The notes: generated by a model not told the origin, from the sequence alone. 64,000 nucleotides of DNA from Leucobacter sp. OH1287 (GCF_003859945.1 NZ_RQYM01000004.1:62001-126000), one strand, 5' to 3'; counted from the stretch's first letter, positions 1 through 9,820 are shown. Translations and numbers: made by a program.

Positions 1-1053
1 GCCGATCTGGTTCGCCTCGCAGCTGACAATCGGCAGCGACACGCCGGTAGCCTCCTCAACCGCGCGCTCAACCTGCGGGGTGATGTGGCCGACAACAACG
101 CAGCCGGCTGCCATCGCCTCAACCGCGGTTACACCGTAGCTGCCAGCCCTGAACTGGTCGAGCACAATATCGGCGTTCTGGTACACCTCCGGCATCTTCG
201 CGGACGGCACGTTCTGGATCCGCTGATAGTCAATAACCCCGGCGCGCTCCAGCTCAAACAGCAGCGGCTCGATAATGTCGGTGCCCTTCTCCGCGGCGCG
301 GCTCGGCGCGTGCACAACCAGCGGACGCTCCCGTTTAGGCTTCGGCGAATCACTGCGCCACCGCTGCAAGTCAATCGCAACCGGGCACCAGATCGCCTCC
401 GGGGTGTAGACGAGCAGGTCGGGGGTTGAAACAAACACCGGCCCGGTTAGTTCGCGGATCGCGGCAATATTGCGCCGCGACAGCCACTCGGCCCGGAAAT
501 TATCGGCGCCGGGTTCCGCGTGAATCGACCAGCGGGTCTGCTTCACGTGCTGTGAGGGGACGCGGATGTCGGTGCCGTGGGCGAGGAAGGCGACGTTAAC
601 ACCCGCGGCGCGCAGCGCCCGCACCTCCTGCTTAAAGTTCTGGAAGAGGTTACCAAACAGCCTCACCTCCGCCTCCAGCAGCACAAAATCGGCTCCGCTC
701 AGGAAGCGCAGCTGCTGTTTTTGCCACGCACGCGAGGTCTCGTAAACGGCGACTGGGATCTCACTGTCGACCGCGAAACTGAAACCGCCCGGCACCTCAA
801 CTGCGTAGGAGTGCGCGGCAAGGTCGCTCGCCGCCGCAACCGCGTTCCCCCAAACATAGCCCTGACCGGCGTAGTTTACCGGCCCGATAACGAGCAGCTG
901 TTTCTGCGGGTCGGTAGTCGGCAGGGCGGGAACCTGGCCGGCCTTGCCCAGCTGGATCCGCCGCAAAAACCGCCGCAGCCACGCCGGCAGGAAGTCAACG
1001 CCGACCTGGATAAGTCGCCGCCCGATGCCGCCCAGCTTGTTCACCAAACTCAC
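1..1053 (-). CDS. glycosyltransferase, GT4-like (3' end beyond window)
   Basis: An open frame on the minus strand begins with GTG at 1053 and runs without a stop to base 1, so at least 351 residues are present and the C-terminus is missing. The GTG shares one base with the TAG stop of the ABC transporter upstream, which indicates translational coupling. The visible part has the look of a GT-B glycosyltransferase: a C-terminal nucleotide-sugar half with HAPSRAAEKGTDIIEPLL followed by GVTAVEAMAAGCVVVGH, the region that carries the E-x7-E motif of GT4 enzymes. The first glutamate of that motif is not seen here, only the second. There is no signal peptide, so it should act on the cytoplasmic face, adding a sugar to a cell-surface glycan made by this locus. 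Donor and acceptor are unknown. Confidence 0.75.
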   Translation of the reverse strand, partial: MSLVNKLGGIGRRLIQVGVDFLPAWLRRFLRRIQLGKAGQVPALPTTDPQKQLLVIGPVNYAGQGYVWGNAVAAASDLAAHSYAVEVPGGFSFAVDSEIPVAVYETSRAWQKQQLRFLSGADFVLLEAEVRLFGNLFQNFKQEVRALRAAGVNVAFLAHGTDIRVPSQHVKQTRWSIHAEPGADNFRAEWLSRRNIAAIRELTGPVFVSTPDLLVYTPEAIWCPVAIDLQRWRSDSPKPKRERPLVVHAPSRAAEKGTDIIEPLLFELERAGVIDYQRIQNVPSAKMPEVYQNADIVLDQFRAGSYGVTAVEAMAAGCVVVGHITPQVERAVEEATGVSLPIVSCEANQIG

Positions 1054-2831
1054 TAGATCAGTCCCGCCAGCTCTGCCTGCCGCTTAAAGTCAGGCACCTC
1101 GGCAACCACCTCGTCGAAGGTGCCCTGACTCTGCACCTTGCCGTCCGCGAGGTAGCAGACAATATCGTAGTCGCGGATCGTCGCAAGCCTGTGCGCGATC
1201 GTAATAAAGGTGACGCGACCGGCGAGTTTGTTCATCGCCGCGGTTACCTTGTTTTCGGTGTCGGTGTCGAGCGAGCTGGTCGCCTCATCGAGCACCATGA
1301 CAAGCGGCTCCGCGTAGAGCGCCCGCGCAATACCGAGGCGCTGCTGCTGGCCGCCGGAGATCGCCGCTCCACGCTCACCCATCTTCTCCTGCAGACCCTC
1401 GCCGCGCGACGCCAGATTGCTCAACTGCGCCAGCTCCAGCGCCTCAATCACGCGCTTTTCATCGTAACTGTCACCCCAGGTGAGGGCGACGTTTTGGGCG
1501 ACGGATCCGTCAAACACCGCAACCTTCTGCGGCACATAGCCGATGTGGGCTCGCCACTGCTGCAGCACATGCGTCACCGGTAGGTTGTCGATCTTCAGCT
1601 CACCGGTGCTCGGAATGCTGAGGCCGAGGATCACGTCAACCAGGGTTGATTTACCGGCGCCGCTCGGGCCAACAATCGCAACCCTGGAACCGAACGGGAT
1701 TGTCAGGTCGATGCCGCGCAGCACCGGCGACTCACTGCCCGGGTAGGAGTAGGTGATGTCTTTCAGGGTTAGCTGCTGCGGGTGGTCGGGCAGCGTCGCA
1801 ATATCGTCCGCCGGTTTTTCTTTGTGGGCGATAAAGTCGGCGCGGGTTAGCTCGTTAATCACGTCACGGGCGTACGGCTCAGCCGCAACCGCCTGGGTGA
1901 TACTCGACTGGATACCGTTCATCGCCGGGATCATACGGAACCCGGTTGCCGCGAACAGCGAGATCGAAACAACCGCCGCCGCTTCGCCGCCAAGCGCGAA
2001 GGAAACACCGCCGATCAGCAGCAAACCACCGATCAGCGCTGCATCAAAAATGTATTTCGGAATAATCGCGTAGTAGGAGAGGTTGGCGCGCGCGTCGGTT
2101 GCAACCTTGCGGCTCACCGAAACAGCCTCACCCGCCTCCGGCAGTTTGTCGCGCAGGGTTAGCTCTTTTAGTGCGTCCACCATCTCGCTGATAATCGTTG
2201 CGGCACGGTAGCCGTAGTCGCGGTTCGCGTAGCCGGCACGGCCAGCACGGCGGGTAACAAACACGAGCGTGATCAGGGAGATAACCGTCAGGTAGATGAG
2301 AGTCAGCAGCGCGGTCAGCGGCTGCGCAACAATCAGCACCATCAGCACACCGACGAAGGTGACTACGTTGTTTGGGATCTGCGACAGCGGCAGAATAAAC
2401 TGCATGTTCGCGAGCTCCATAGAACCGTCGACGATGCGGGTGACGTCGGAGTTTGAGTAGCGGGAACGCTCCTCCCAGCTGGAATTAACGTACGCCTCAA
2501 ACAGCTGACCGCCAACCTCCAGCTCGTAGCGGGCAAAGCGACGGGTGGCGAACCAGTGCAGCAGCACCGCAAAAACGCCCTTGATAACGAACAGCGCACA
2601 GATCGCGACAACCACGAGCGGGGTTGCGGAGGGGTCGAGTTCGCCGAGCAGCGGCAGGGTGATTGGGTCGCCGTTCACCATCGGCGTGATCACAATCGCG
2701 ATCAGCGCGAGCGCCACCGTGTCCAACAGTGAGAGCAGACCGGTGACGATTGAGTACCACACGTAGAAGGGTTTTGCGCCCTTCGGCAGCACCGCAAACA
2801 GCTCTTTTAGCGTAACCCAAACAGACTTCAT
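1053..2831 (-). CDS. ABC half transporter (membrane domain plus ATPase), flippase type
   Basis: This 592-residue protein has about six membrane segments in its first 320 residues, followed by a complete ATPase domain. The Walker A motif is GPSGAGKST, the signature is ISGGQQQRLGIARAL, the Walker B is MVLDEATSSLD and the switch histidine lies in TIAHRLATIRD. This is the MsbA/PglK layout, in which a homodimer exports or flips a lipid-linked substrate. It lies directly upstream of, and overlaps by one base, a glycosyltransferase, and a sugar aminotransferase lies upstream. A lipid-linked oligosaccharide is therefore the natural guess for its substrate, but a drug or lipid cannot be excluded from sequence alone. 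Confidence 0.85.
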   Translation of the reverse strand: MKSVWVTLKELFAVLPKGAKPFYVWYSIVTGLLSLLDTVALALIAIVITPMVNGDPITLPLLGELDPSATPLVVVAICALFVIKGVFAVLLHWFATRRFARYELEVGGQLFEAYVNSSWEERSRYSNSDVTRIVDGSMELANMQFILPLSQIPNNVVTFVGVLMVLIVAQPLTALLTLIYLTVISLITLVFVTRRAGRAGYANRDYGYRAATIISEMVDALKELTLRDKLPEAGEAVSVSRKVATDARANLSYYAIIPKYIFDAALIGGLLLIGGVSFALGGEAAAVVSISLFAATGFRMIPAMNGIQSSITQAVAAEPYARDVINELTRADFIAHKEKPADDIATLPDHPQQLTLKDITYSYPGSESPVLRGIDLTIPFGSRVAIVGPSGAGKSTLVDVILGLSIPSTGELKIDNLPVTHVLQQWRAHIGYVPQKVAVFDGSVAQNVALTWGDSYDEKRVIEALELAQLSNLASRGEGLQEKMGERGAAISGGQQQRLGIARALYAEPLVMVLDEATSSLDTDTENKVTAAMNKLAGRVTFITIAHRLATIRDYDIVCYLADGKVQSQGTFDEVVAEVPDFKRQAELAGLI

Positions 2832-2912
2832 CTTGTTGTTTTATTCCAGCCTCGTCAAACAGCTCAGCACGCTGAGCACTAAACCAGTCAGCTAATCCTT
2901 CGCCCTGGTCGA

Positions 2913-4022
2913 TTAGGCGCCGGCGCTGAGAACAGCCGCAACACCGTTTACGATCCGCTCCAGATCACCCTCGGTGAGTGACGGGTGAACAGGCAGTGAC
3001 AGCACCTCGCTCGCGGCTTTCTCGGTCTCTGGCAGGTGCAGCTCCGGTGCGAAGTGCGCGAGTGACGGCAGGCGGTGGTTCGGAATCGGGTAGTAAACAC
3101 CGGATCCGATCTGGTGCTCGTCACGTAGCACATCGCGCAGGCGGTCGCGCTCTGCGGCATCAACCCGGATTGTGTACTGGTGGTAGACGTGCTCCGCCCC
3201 CTCGCGAACCGCAGGAACCGTGACACCGTCGATCTGGCCGAGTCCGGCGTCGAGCACGGCGGCGTTCTGCTGGCGCTTAGCGGTCCAGGCGTCAACCTGG
3301 GTGAGCTGCGCGCGACCGATCGCCGCGTGAATGTCTGTCATGCGGGCGTTAAAGCCGATAACCTCGTTTGCGTACTGCGTCTCCATTCCCTGGTTGCGCA
3401 GCAGCCTAGCGTTGCGGGCGATCTCACCGTTCGCACAGGTGATCATACCGCCCTCGCCGCTTGTCATGTTCTTGGTTGGGTAGAGGCTGAACATCGCAAA
3501 GGAGCCGAAGGTGCCAACCGGGCGCCCCCGCCACTTCGCACCGTGAGCCTGCGCGGCATCCTCAAACACCTGCAGCCCAAACTCGTCAGCAATCGCCTGG
3601 ATCTCGTCAACCAGGAACGGGTGACCGTAGAGGTGAACCGGCATAATGCCGCGGGTGCGCTCGGTTACAGCGGCGCGAACACTCTCCGGGTCGAGGGTGA
3701 AGGTGTCTGGCTCAATGTCCGCAAACACCGGGGTTGCGCCGGTTAGCGCAACCGAGTTACCGGTTGCCGCGAAGGTGAACGACGGCACAATCACCTCGTC
3801 ACCGGGGCCGATACCGCTCGCGAGCAGACCAAGATGCTGACCGGCGGTGCCGCTGTTAACCGCAACGGTTTCACGCCCCTCAGCAAAATGCTCGCCGAAC
3901 TCTTTCTCAAAGGTAGCTACCTCTGGCCCCTGCGCGATCATGCCGCTGCGCAGCACACGGTCAACAGCCTCGCGCTCCAGATCGCCAATAATCGGTTTAG
4001 CAGCCTGAATGAACTCTGCCAT
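2913..4022 (-). CDS. DegT/DnrJ/EryC1 family sugar aminotransferase
   Basis: The 369-residue product is a PLP-dependent enzyme of the DegT/DnrJ/EryC1/StrS family. These enzymes transfer an amino group from glutamate to a keto-sugar nucleotide. The family signature is clear: EDAAQAHGA in the middle and the PLP lysine in SLYPTKNMTSGEGG. The ATG at 4022 follows an AGGTG-like ribosome site. It resembles WbpE/WlbC-type UDP-sugar aminotransferases. That fits the WlbA/WbpB-like dehydrogenase and the acyltransferase encoded about 2.3 kb away, which together could make a 3-acylamido sugar. It is transcribed away from the large membrane protein at 4275, across a 252-base divergent region in which I see no clear operator. 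The exact sugar is an inference. Confidence 0.85.
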   Translation of the reverse strand: MAEFIQAAKPIIGDLEREAVDRVLRSGMIAQGPEVATFEKEFGEHFAEGRETVAVNSGTAGQHLGLLASGIGPGDEVIVPSFTFAATGNSVALTGATPVFADIEPDTFTLDPESVRAAVTERTRGIMPVHLYGHPFLVDEIQAIADEFGLQVFEDAAQAHGAKWRGRPVGTFGSFAMFSLYPTKNMTSGEGGMITCANGEIARNARLLRNQGMETQYANEVIGFNARMTDIHAAIGRAQLTQVDAWTAKRQQNAAVLDAGLGQIDGVTVPAVREGAEHVYHQYTIRVDAAERDRLRDVLRDEHQIGSGVYYPIPNHRLPSLAHFAPELHLPETEKAASEVLSLPVHPSLTEGDLERIVNGVAAVLSAGA

Positions 4023-4274
4023 TTAATTCACCTCTGTCCTACCTGGCGCGAACCTTACATAACTCGCCGCCGCTTTTAGTTTCTCTTTAAGGCTACCGCA
4101 AAGCGCCGGGTTTTAGCTGCAGCTTTTACCGTTTACCAGCCGGTTTTTTTAGACGGTGCCTGAGCGGATCCGCCAGCAAAATACCAGCGGCAATCCAGCG
4201 CGCTCACCCACATCCCGCCCAATGCTGTCACAATAGAAGAGACACACAAGCCAACCCCGAAGGGCCCACCCGCA

Positions 4275-6266
4275 ATGAGCTGGACTCAACTTATTCCCGT
4301 AGTTCTCACCCTGATCGGTCTTATTACTGTTTTGGGTGCGCCGCTCGCGTTTGCTCTAAGAGCTCGCGGCTACGCTTTCTTCATTGTGACGGTGCCCGCC
4401 GCCTTCGCGGTTATTGCACTCTCACAGATTATTTCCGGGTTTTTGCGGATCCCCTGGCAACCGCTCGTCCCGCTCGGACTGAGTCTGCTGCTCGCCCTGC
4501 TTCTGCTGCCGCTGTGGAAACTGCACCGCTTTGACCCGCTCAGCGTGCCGGGCGCGAAAAGCACCGCCTACAAACAGCTGCCGCTGAAGAACCGCCTGCA
4601 CGATTTCTGGGTGCCGCTGATCGCCGCCGGAGCCGCCGGCTTCTTTATCGTCAGCCAGCTGCTGCCGAACATGTGGGCGCCAGACGCAATCTCGCAGACC
4701 TACGACGCGAATTTCCACCTCAACCTGGTTGACGAGTTCCTGGCTACCGGATCCGCAAACCCCTTCACAATCACGCTCACCTCCCCGGAAGGGCCGGTGT
4801 TTTATCCGTCGCTCTGGCACGGCACCGTGGCGCTGCTGGTGCAGCTAACCGGCACTTCTATTCCGGCGGCAACCAACGCGATGACGCTGGTTGTGTGCTG
4901 TGTTGTCTGGCCGCTCGGCGCTGTCGGCCTGGTGCGCAGTATGCTCGGCCCGAGCAACCGCGCCGCAATTATCGCCGCGCTGTCAACCGTGCCGATGGCG
5001 GCGATGCCGTATGTGCTCGCGATCTACGGTGTGCTCTACCCGCTGCTGCTGTCAATGTCGCTGCTGCCGTTTGTGCTGCTCGCCCTGATGCACTGCTTCC
5101 GCGCGGCCCGCTCCCGCAGCACCGACCCGCTGTCGCAGATTGCCCGGATTGTGCTCGCGATTGGATCCCTCGGCGCCGCCGCTCTCGCCCAGCCGAGCGC
5201 GATCTTTGGCGCGCTGATCCTGCTCGGCCCGCTGTTTGCGCTGGCGATCGTCCGCGCCTGGAAGGCAGGCCGCTACCGCTATCTGCTGCCGCTCGGACTC
5301 GCGCTCGTCGGCTACGCTGTTGCGATTGTGCTGGCGTGGAAATACGGCAGCATCGACGACAACTCTTGGCTGCCGCGCAACACCGTCTGGCGCGCGGTTG
5401 TTGACGGACTCAGCGGCTCACCGCACCTCGGCAGTGATGCCTGGGTTGTTGGCGTTTTGACAATGGTCGGCGTTGTGCTGATGCTGCTGCGCAAACGCTA
5501 CCGCTGGTTCGCCGCCATGTATCTTTTGCTCGTCGCCGTTTACACGGTCTGTGACGGTTTCCCGGTTGGCACCCTGCGCAGCCTAATCACCGGGCCGTGG
5601 TACAACGACGGCTGGCGACTCGCCGCCCTGATCGGGGTTGTTGCGGTGCCGGTGCTGGCTTTCGCGCTCGACAACATCGCGGTTATGCTGCTGCGCCTGA
5701 AATCCACGGTGAAAGCGCTCTGGGGTCGCAGGGCAACACAGGCGATGACCGCAATAACCATCGTTATCGCTGGCGCTGGCCTGCTGCTCAACCCCGCAAT
5801 CGGCGAGGTTAAGGTGTGGGCGGAGAGCAGTTACGACAACCGTGACGGCTACGCTGACCTAATTAACGAGTCGGAGAAGAAACTGATTAAACAGGCTGAC
5901 GAGATCCTGCCGGATGGCTCGCTGCTGCTCAACAACCCGTGGACGGGCTCCTCCCTCGTTAAAACCCTCAGCGACAACGAGGTAATCTTCCCGCACATCG
6001 GCGGCAATTACCCGCAAAGCTACTTCGATTTGATTAACGGCATCAGGGACGCGGATCCGGCAGCCTGCCAGACCGCTCAGGAGCTCGGCGCCGAATATAT
6101 TATTGATTTCGGCGATCACCCCGTGTTTAAGAGCCCCCGCGACTTTGCCCGGTTTGCCGAGGTCACCAACCTGAAACCGAGCGAGAACCCGAACCTGGAG
6201 CTGATCGCCTCGGAGGGAGACACGAAACTGTTTAAGATTATCGGCTGCTCGTGGCAGGCAAACTAG
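4275..6266 (+). CDS. large multi-pass membrane protein, DUF6541-like
   Basis: This 663-residue protein consists largely of hydrophobic helices, about 13 of them, from the N-terminus to around residue 510, followed by an outward-facing tail of about 150 residues. Parts of the loop near residues 120-180 (NMWAPDAISQTYDANFH and SLWHGTVALL) resemble the actinobacterial DUF6541 family. Those proteins usually sit in cell-envelope glycan loci and have a GT-C glycosyltransferase-like layout. The tail has a mixed alpha/beta look with several aromatic residues. Its position between sugar-modifying genes suggests transfer or polymerisation of a lipid-linked glycan at the outer membrane face. No catalytic motif could be assigned, so this role is an inference. 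Confidence 0.7.
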   Translation: MSWTQLIPVVLTLIGLITVLGAPLAFALRARGYAFFIVTVPAAFAVIALSQIISGFLRIPWQPLVPLGLSLLLALLLLPLWKLHRFDPLSVPGAKSTAYKQLPLKNRLHDFWVPLIAAGAAGFFIVSQLLPNMWAPDAISQTYDANFHLNLVDEFLATGSANPFTITLTSPEGPVFYPSLWHGTVALLVQLTGTSIPAATNAMTLVVCCVVWPLGAVGLVRSMLGPSNRAAIIAALSTVPMAAMPYVLAIYGVLYPLLLSMSLLPFVLLALMHCFRAARSRSTDPLSQIARIVLAIGSLGAAALAQPSAIFGALILLGPLFALAIVRAWKAGRYRYLLPLGLALVGYAVAIVLAWKYGSIDDNSWLPRNTVWRAVVDGLSGSPHLGSDAWVVGVLTMVGVVLMLLRKRYRWFAAMYLLLVAVYTVCDGFPVGTLRSLITGPWYNDGWRLAALIGVVAVPVLAFALDNIAVMLLRLKSTVKALWGRRATQAMTAITIVIAGAGLLLNPAIGEVKVWAESSYDNRDGYADLINESEKKLIKQADEILPDGSLLLNNPWTGSSLVKTLSDNEVIFPHIGGNYPQSYFDLINGIRDADPAACQTAQELGAEYIIDFGDHPVFKSPRDFARFAEVTNLKPSENPNLELIASEGDTKLFKIIGCSWQAN

Positions 6267-6354
6267 CCGCGTGACTCTGCCAGCAATTTCGGGTTAAAAC
6301 CTGGCCTCACAGAGTAGGATTGTATTACTAACTTCACCGCTAAGGAGAAACACT

Positions 6355-7347
6355 ATGACACTGAAGTACGGTCTGCTTGGCCTCGGCATGATGGGTCGCC
6401 ACCACGCCCGCGTGATCCGGGAGCTGGACGGTGCTGAGCTCGTTGCCGTTGCTGACCCGATGGGCGATCCGCACGGTGTCGCCGGCAGCACACCCCACTT
6501 TGACAGTGTTGCCGGGCTGATCAGCGCCGGTGTTGACGTGGCGGTTGTTGCCGTCCCAACCAAGTTTCACGAGGAAGTTGGTTTGCAGCTGGCGGAGGCG
6601 GGGATCCACACCCTCGTAGAGAAACCGGTCGCCTTCGATATTCCGGCGGCGGAGCGCCTGGTGAGCGCCTTTGAGAGCGGCAACCTGGTCGCCGCCGTTG
6701 GCCACATTGAGCGTTTCAACCCCGCGCTGATTGAGATGCGCAAGCGGATCGCGGCGGGCGAGCTCGGTGATGTCTACCAGATTCACACCCGCAGGCAGGG
6801 GCCATTCCCGGCGCGGATCGCGGACGTCGGCGTTGTTAAGGACCTCGGCAGCCACGACGTTGACCTCACCGCCTGGCTCGCACAGAGCAAATACGAGAGC
6901 GTTTCCGCTCACACCATGAGCAAGTCCGGCCGCGAGCACGAGGATATGGTGTCAATCACCGGTAAACTGCAGAACGGCATCATGGTTAACCACATTGTGA
7001 ACTGGCTGACCCCGTTCAAGGAGCGGCTGACGCTCGTCACCGGCGAGCGCGGCGCAATGGTTGCCGACACCCTGACCGCTGACCTGACCTTCTTTGAGAA
7101 CGGCGTTATCGAGTCTGACTGGGATGTTGTTACCGCCTTCCGTGGCGTGTCCGAGGGCACTGTCACCCGCTTCTCGCTGAAGAAAACCGAGCCGCTGCGC
7201 AACGAGCACGAGGCGTTCCGTGACGCGATCCTCGGCAAGAGCGCAAACCACGTGTCACTGCGTGAGGGGCTTGAGGTGCTGCGCGTTGACGAGGCCGCTG
7301 TTGCCTCCGCCCAAAACGGTGGCCAGGCAGTCAAACTGGAGTACTAA
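6355..7347 (+). CDS. Gfo/Idh/MocA family sugar-nucleotide dehydrogenase
   Basis: The 330-residue protein starts with the NAD(P)-binding loop GLLGLGMMGRHHARV and has the family lysine in VEKPVAFD near residue 90. A good ribosome site (AAGGAGA) precedes the ATG. Members of this family next to a DegT aminotransferase and a hexapeptide acyltransferase, as in WbpB-WbpE-WbpD, oxidise the C3 hydroxyl of a UDP-N-acetyl sugar so that it can be aminated and then acylated. All three activities are present here (2913, 6355, 7347). The stop overlaps the next start as TAATG, so this gene and the acyltransferase are coupled. The substrate is inferred from these neighbours only. Confidence 0.85.
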   Translation: MTLKYGLLGLGMMGRHHARVIRELDGAELVAVADPMGDPHGVAGSTPHFDSVAGLISAGVDVAVVAVPTKFHEEVGLQLAEAGIHTLVEKPVAFDIPAAERLVSAFESGNLVAAVGHIERFNPALIEMRKRIAAGELGDVYQIHTRRQGPFPARIADVGVVKDLGSHDVDLTAWLAQSKYESVSAHTMSKSGREHEDMVSITGKLQNGIMVNHIVNWLTPFKERLTLVTGERGAMVADTLTADLTFFENGVIESDWDVVTAFRGVSEGTVTRFSLKKTEPLRNEHEAFRDAILGKSANHVSLREGLEVLRVDEAAVASAQNGGQAVKLEY

Positions 7348-8120
7348 TGAGCCTGATCGCAGAAACCGCCTACATCGGCGAGGGTGTGACCCTCGGCCGC
7401 GATGTCAAAATCGGCCCGGGCGCTGTTTTGCTCGGTCCGCTCACTGTCGGTGACGGGGTGTGGATCGGGCCGGGCGCCCAGCTGGGTGCTCCGCCCGAGA
7501 TCTCATCACTGCCGCAAAACGCCGCCTGGGCTGGCGATCAGCGGCACGCCGGGGTGATTATCGGTGACGGTGCGGTGATTCGTGAGGGTGCCGTGATCCA
7601 CCAGGGCAGCCACCGCCCAACCACGGTCGGGGCTAACTGTTGGATTTTGAACCGCGCCTATCTCGCGCACGATGTGCAGGTGGGTGCCGGCACAACGATC
7701 TCTGCCGGGGTGTCAATCGGCGGGCACTGCACAATTGGCGAGCGCGTCAACATCGGCATGAACGCGGTTGTGCACCAGCGGCGGGTTATTGCGAACGGTG
7801 CGATGGTCGGCATGGGGACCCCAGTGACGCGCGATGTGCCGCCGTTTGCGAAACTGTATGGCACGCCGCCCAGGATCACGGGCGTTAACAGTGTCGGGAT
7901 GGAGCGCGCGGGAGTTAACCCCGGCGCCGCTGAACTGCTGTGGGAACGTTACCTCGCGGGTGACACGCTGCTGTGGGATGAGGCGGTTGTGACTGAGCTG
8001 GTGCGGGCCGGATCCGCCCCGGGCAGTGACGCTGAGCCGGTGCTCGCGAACGCGCTTCAGCACTGGCAGCAGTTCGCTGAGCTGCGCCCCGCCCGCACGG
8101 CCGCTGAGACCCCCGTTTAA
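7347..8120 (+). CDS. LpxA-like hexapeptide acyltransferase
   Basis: The 257-residue product consists of hexapeptide repeats forming a left-handed beta helix. Its length and the end of its helix resemble UDP-N-acetylglucosamine O-acyltransferase (LpxA) more than the shorter sugar N-acetyltransferases. Features shared with LpxA are AYLAHDVQVG, which contains the histidine corresponding to the catalytic one, and the region DVPPFAKLYGTPPRITGVN with its following GMERAG, like the GVNIEGLKRRG of LpxA. LpxA belongs to lipid A synthesis, and nothing else here suggests an outer membrane. A fatty-acyl or short-acyl transfer to an amino sugar of a Gram-positive surface glycan is more likely. It overlaps the dehydrogenase gene by one base. 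Confidence 0.75.
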   Translation: MSLIAETAYIGEGVTLGRDVKIGPGAVLLGPLTVGDGVWIGPGAQLGAPPEISSLPQNAAWAGDQRHAGVIIGDGAVIREGAVIHQGSHRPTTVGANCWILNRAYLAHDVQVGAGTTISAGVSIGGHCTIGERVNIGMNAVVHQRRVIANGAMVGMGTPVTRDVPPFAKLYGTPPRITGVNSVGMERAGVNPGAAELLWERYLAGDTLLWDEAVVTELVRAGSAPGSDAEPVLANALQHWQQFAELRPARTAAETPV

Positions 8121-8175
8121 CTCAGGCAAACTATATCCGATAGAATTTACTAGACTAACAGCTGAATCGGGGATT

Positions 8176-9048
8176 ATGGACAGTGCACTGCTTGAGAGCA
8201 TCCGACGCGATGCCGACTATCAGACCCCTGGCACAAGCAAGGGCTTGCTCGATGTTTTCAGAAACAGGTACCTGCTTAGCCTGCTGATGAAGAAGGGTGT
8301 CGCCACCCGCTACTACGGTTCTGTGCTCGGCTGGGTGTGGTCGTATATCCGCCCGGGTGCGCAGTTCCTCATGTACTACATCGTGATCGGTGTGATTATG
8401 GGGGTGGATCGCCACCTCGACGCCTTCCCGATCTACCTGTTCACGGGCATTGTCGCGATCAACCTGTTTAGTGAGACGCTGCGCAACGCAACCAACGCGA
8501 TCACGGATAACCGCGCGCTGGTGCGCAAAATCTATCTGCCGCGCGAGCTGTTCCCGGTTGCCGCCTGCGGTGTTGCGCTCGTGCACTTTGGCCCGCAGGC
8601 GCTGCTGCTGTTGATTGTCAGCATCGTTGTCGGCTGGACGCTCGGGTGGATGCAGGTGGTTGCGCTGTTTGTTGGCGTGCTGCTGCTGATGGGATTCGCG
8701 CTCGGTCTCGGCCTGTTCTTCGGCGCCGCTAACGCGCTCTACCGTGACTCGAAGAACATTGTGGATCTGATCCTGATGTTCGCAACCTGGGCGAGCCCGG
8801 TGCTCTACCCGTGGACGATGGTGCACGAGCGCGCTCCCGAGTGGATCTTTAACGTCTACATGTCTAACCCGGTGACGGTTGCCGTCGAGATGTTCCACAT
8901 CGCCTTCTGGCTGCCGCTCGACAGTGACGCTAACCGCCCTGACCTGGTGCCGTACCTGATCGCGGCGTCGATTATCACGGTGGTTACCCTGTTTATCGGG
9001 CAGCTTGTGTTTAGAAAGTTGGAGGGTCAGTTTGCACAGCGACTTTAG
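8176..9048 (+). CDS. ABC-2 type polysaccharide/teichoic acid export permease (Wzm/TagG-like)
   Basis: This 290-residue membrane protein has about six helices and the typical ABC-2 export segments, such as VATRYYGSVLGWVWSYIRP near the N-terminus, DNRALVRKIYLPRELFP in the middle and WASPVLYPWTMV before the last helices. I chose the ATG at 8176. The frame is open further upstream, but those first 50 residues overlap the previous gene and have no family features. The ATPase partner follows with a 17-base overlap. The pair would move a finished lipid-linked glycan across the membrane, in the manner of Wzm/Wzt or TagG/TagH. Confidence 0.88.
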   Translation: MDSALLESIRRDADYQTPGTSKGLLDVFRNRYLLSLLMKKGVATRYYGSVLGWVWSYIRPGAQFLMYYIVIGVIMGVDRHLDAFPIYLFTGIVAINLFSETLRNATNAITDNRALVRKIYLPRELFPVAACGVALVHFGPQALLLLIVSIVVGWTLGWMQVVALFVGVLLLMGFALGLGLFFGAANALYRDSKNIVDLILMFATWASPVLYPWTMVHERAPEWIFNVYMSNPVTVAVEMFHIAFWLPLDSDANRPDLVPYLIAASIITVVTLFIGQLVFRKLEGQFAQRL

Positions 9049-9820
9049 TAACGCGGTTTGGCAGAACCCGCTTGAGGCGCCTAAGCCTGGCGCTGATCCG
9101 CGCCCCGCGATTGTTTTTCACGGTGTCACCAAGAGCTTCGACATTAAGCACACACACTCGCTGAAGGAAACGGTGGTTGCGGCGTTTAAGCGCAAGGCTA
9201 TCTCCAGCAAGTTTGATGCGCTCCACGATGTTTCTTTCACCGTCCCCGAGGGGCAGTCGATTGCGCTGATGGGCCGCAACGGCTCCGGCAAATCAACAAC
9301 CCTGAAGCTGCTCTCCGGTGTTATGCCGGTTGATAAGGGGTGGATCCGCACTCGGGGCCGGATCGCCGGTCTGCTCGAGGTTGGTGCTGGTTTCCACCCG
9401 GATCTGACGGGCCGCACCAACGTCTACCTGAACGCCGCGATCCTCGGAATGAGTAAGGCGGAGGTTGATGAGCGCTTCGACTCGATTGTCGAGTTTGCTG
9501 AGATCGGTGATTTTATTGACACCGAGGTGAAGTTTTACAGCTCCGGCATGTATTCACGGCTCGGGTTCGCGGTTGCGATTCACACCGAGCTTGATACGCT
9601 GCTGGTTGACGAGGTGCTGTCGGTTGGTGACGCGAAGTTCCGCGAGAAGTGTTTTGCGAAGATTGATGAGTTGCAGGCGCAGCGCAAAACCATGTTCGTG
9701 GTTAGCCACAGTGCCTCACAGGTGAAGCAGCTCTGTGAGCGCGGAATCATCCTGGAGCGCGGCCGTAAGGTGTTTGACGGCCCGATCGACGAAGCCGTTG
9801 ACTTCCTGGAGCGCAGCTAG
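9032..9820 (+). CDS. ABC polysaccharide/teichoic acid export ATPase (Wzt/TagH-like)
   Basis: The 262-residue ATPase has Walker [10 protein letters not shown], a signature region at [16 protein letters not shown] and a Walker B in [12 protein letters not shown]. The degenerate signature with YSSGM and the VLSVGD segment are typical of Wzt/TagH exporters. The TTG at 9032 is chosen because GGAGGG stands five bases before it; the other frame start, TTG at 9005, has no such site. It lacks the C-terminal carbohydrate-binding domain found in some Wzt proteins, so export is probably not gated by chain-end recognition. Its TAG stop shares the four bases CTAG with the stop of purE on the other strand. 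Confidence 0.9.
   Translation: MHSDFSNAVWQNPLEAPKPGADPRPAIVFHGVTKSFDIKHTHSLKETVVAAFKRKAISSKFDALHDVSFTVPEGQSIALMGRNGSGKSTTLKLLSGVMPVDKGWIRTRGRIAGLLEVGAGFHPDLTGRTNVYLNAAILGMSKAEVDERFDSIVEFAEIGDFIDTEVKFYSSGMYSRLGFAVAIHTELDTLLVDEVLSVGDAKFREKCFAKIDELQAQRKTMFVVSHSASQVKQLCERGIILERGRKVFDGPIDEAVDFLERS

Noticed and set aside
8155-8898. Minus-strand frame of 247 codons opposite the export permease
   Set aside because: Antisense to a well-supported membrane protein; His/Arg/Gln-rich, without motifs.
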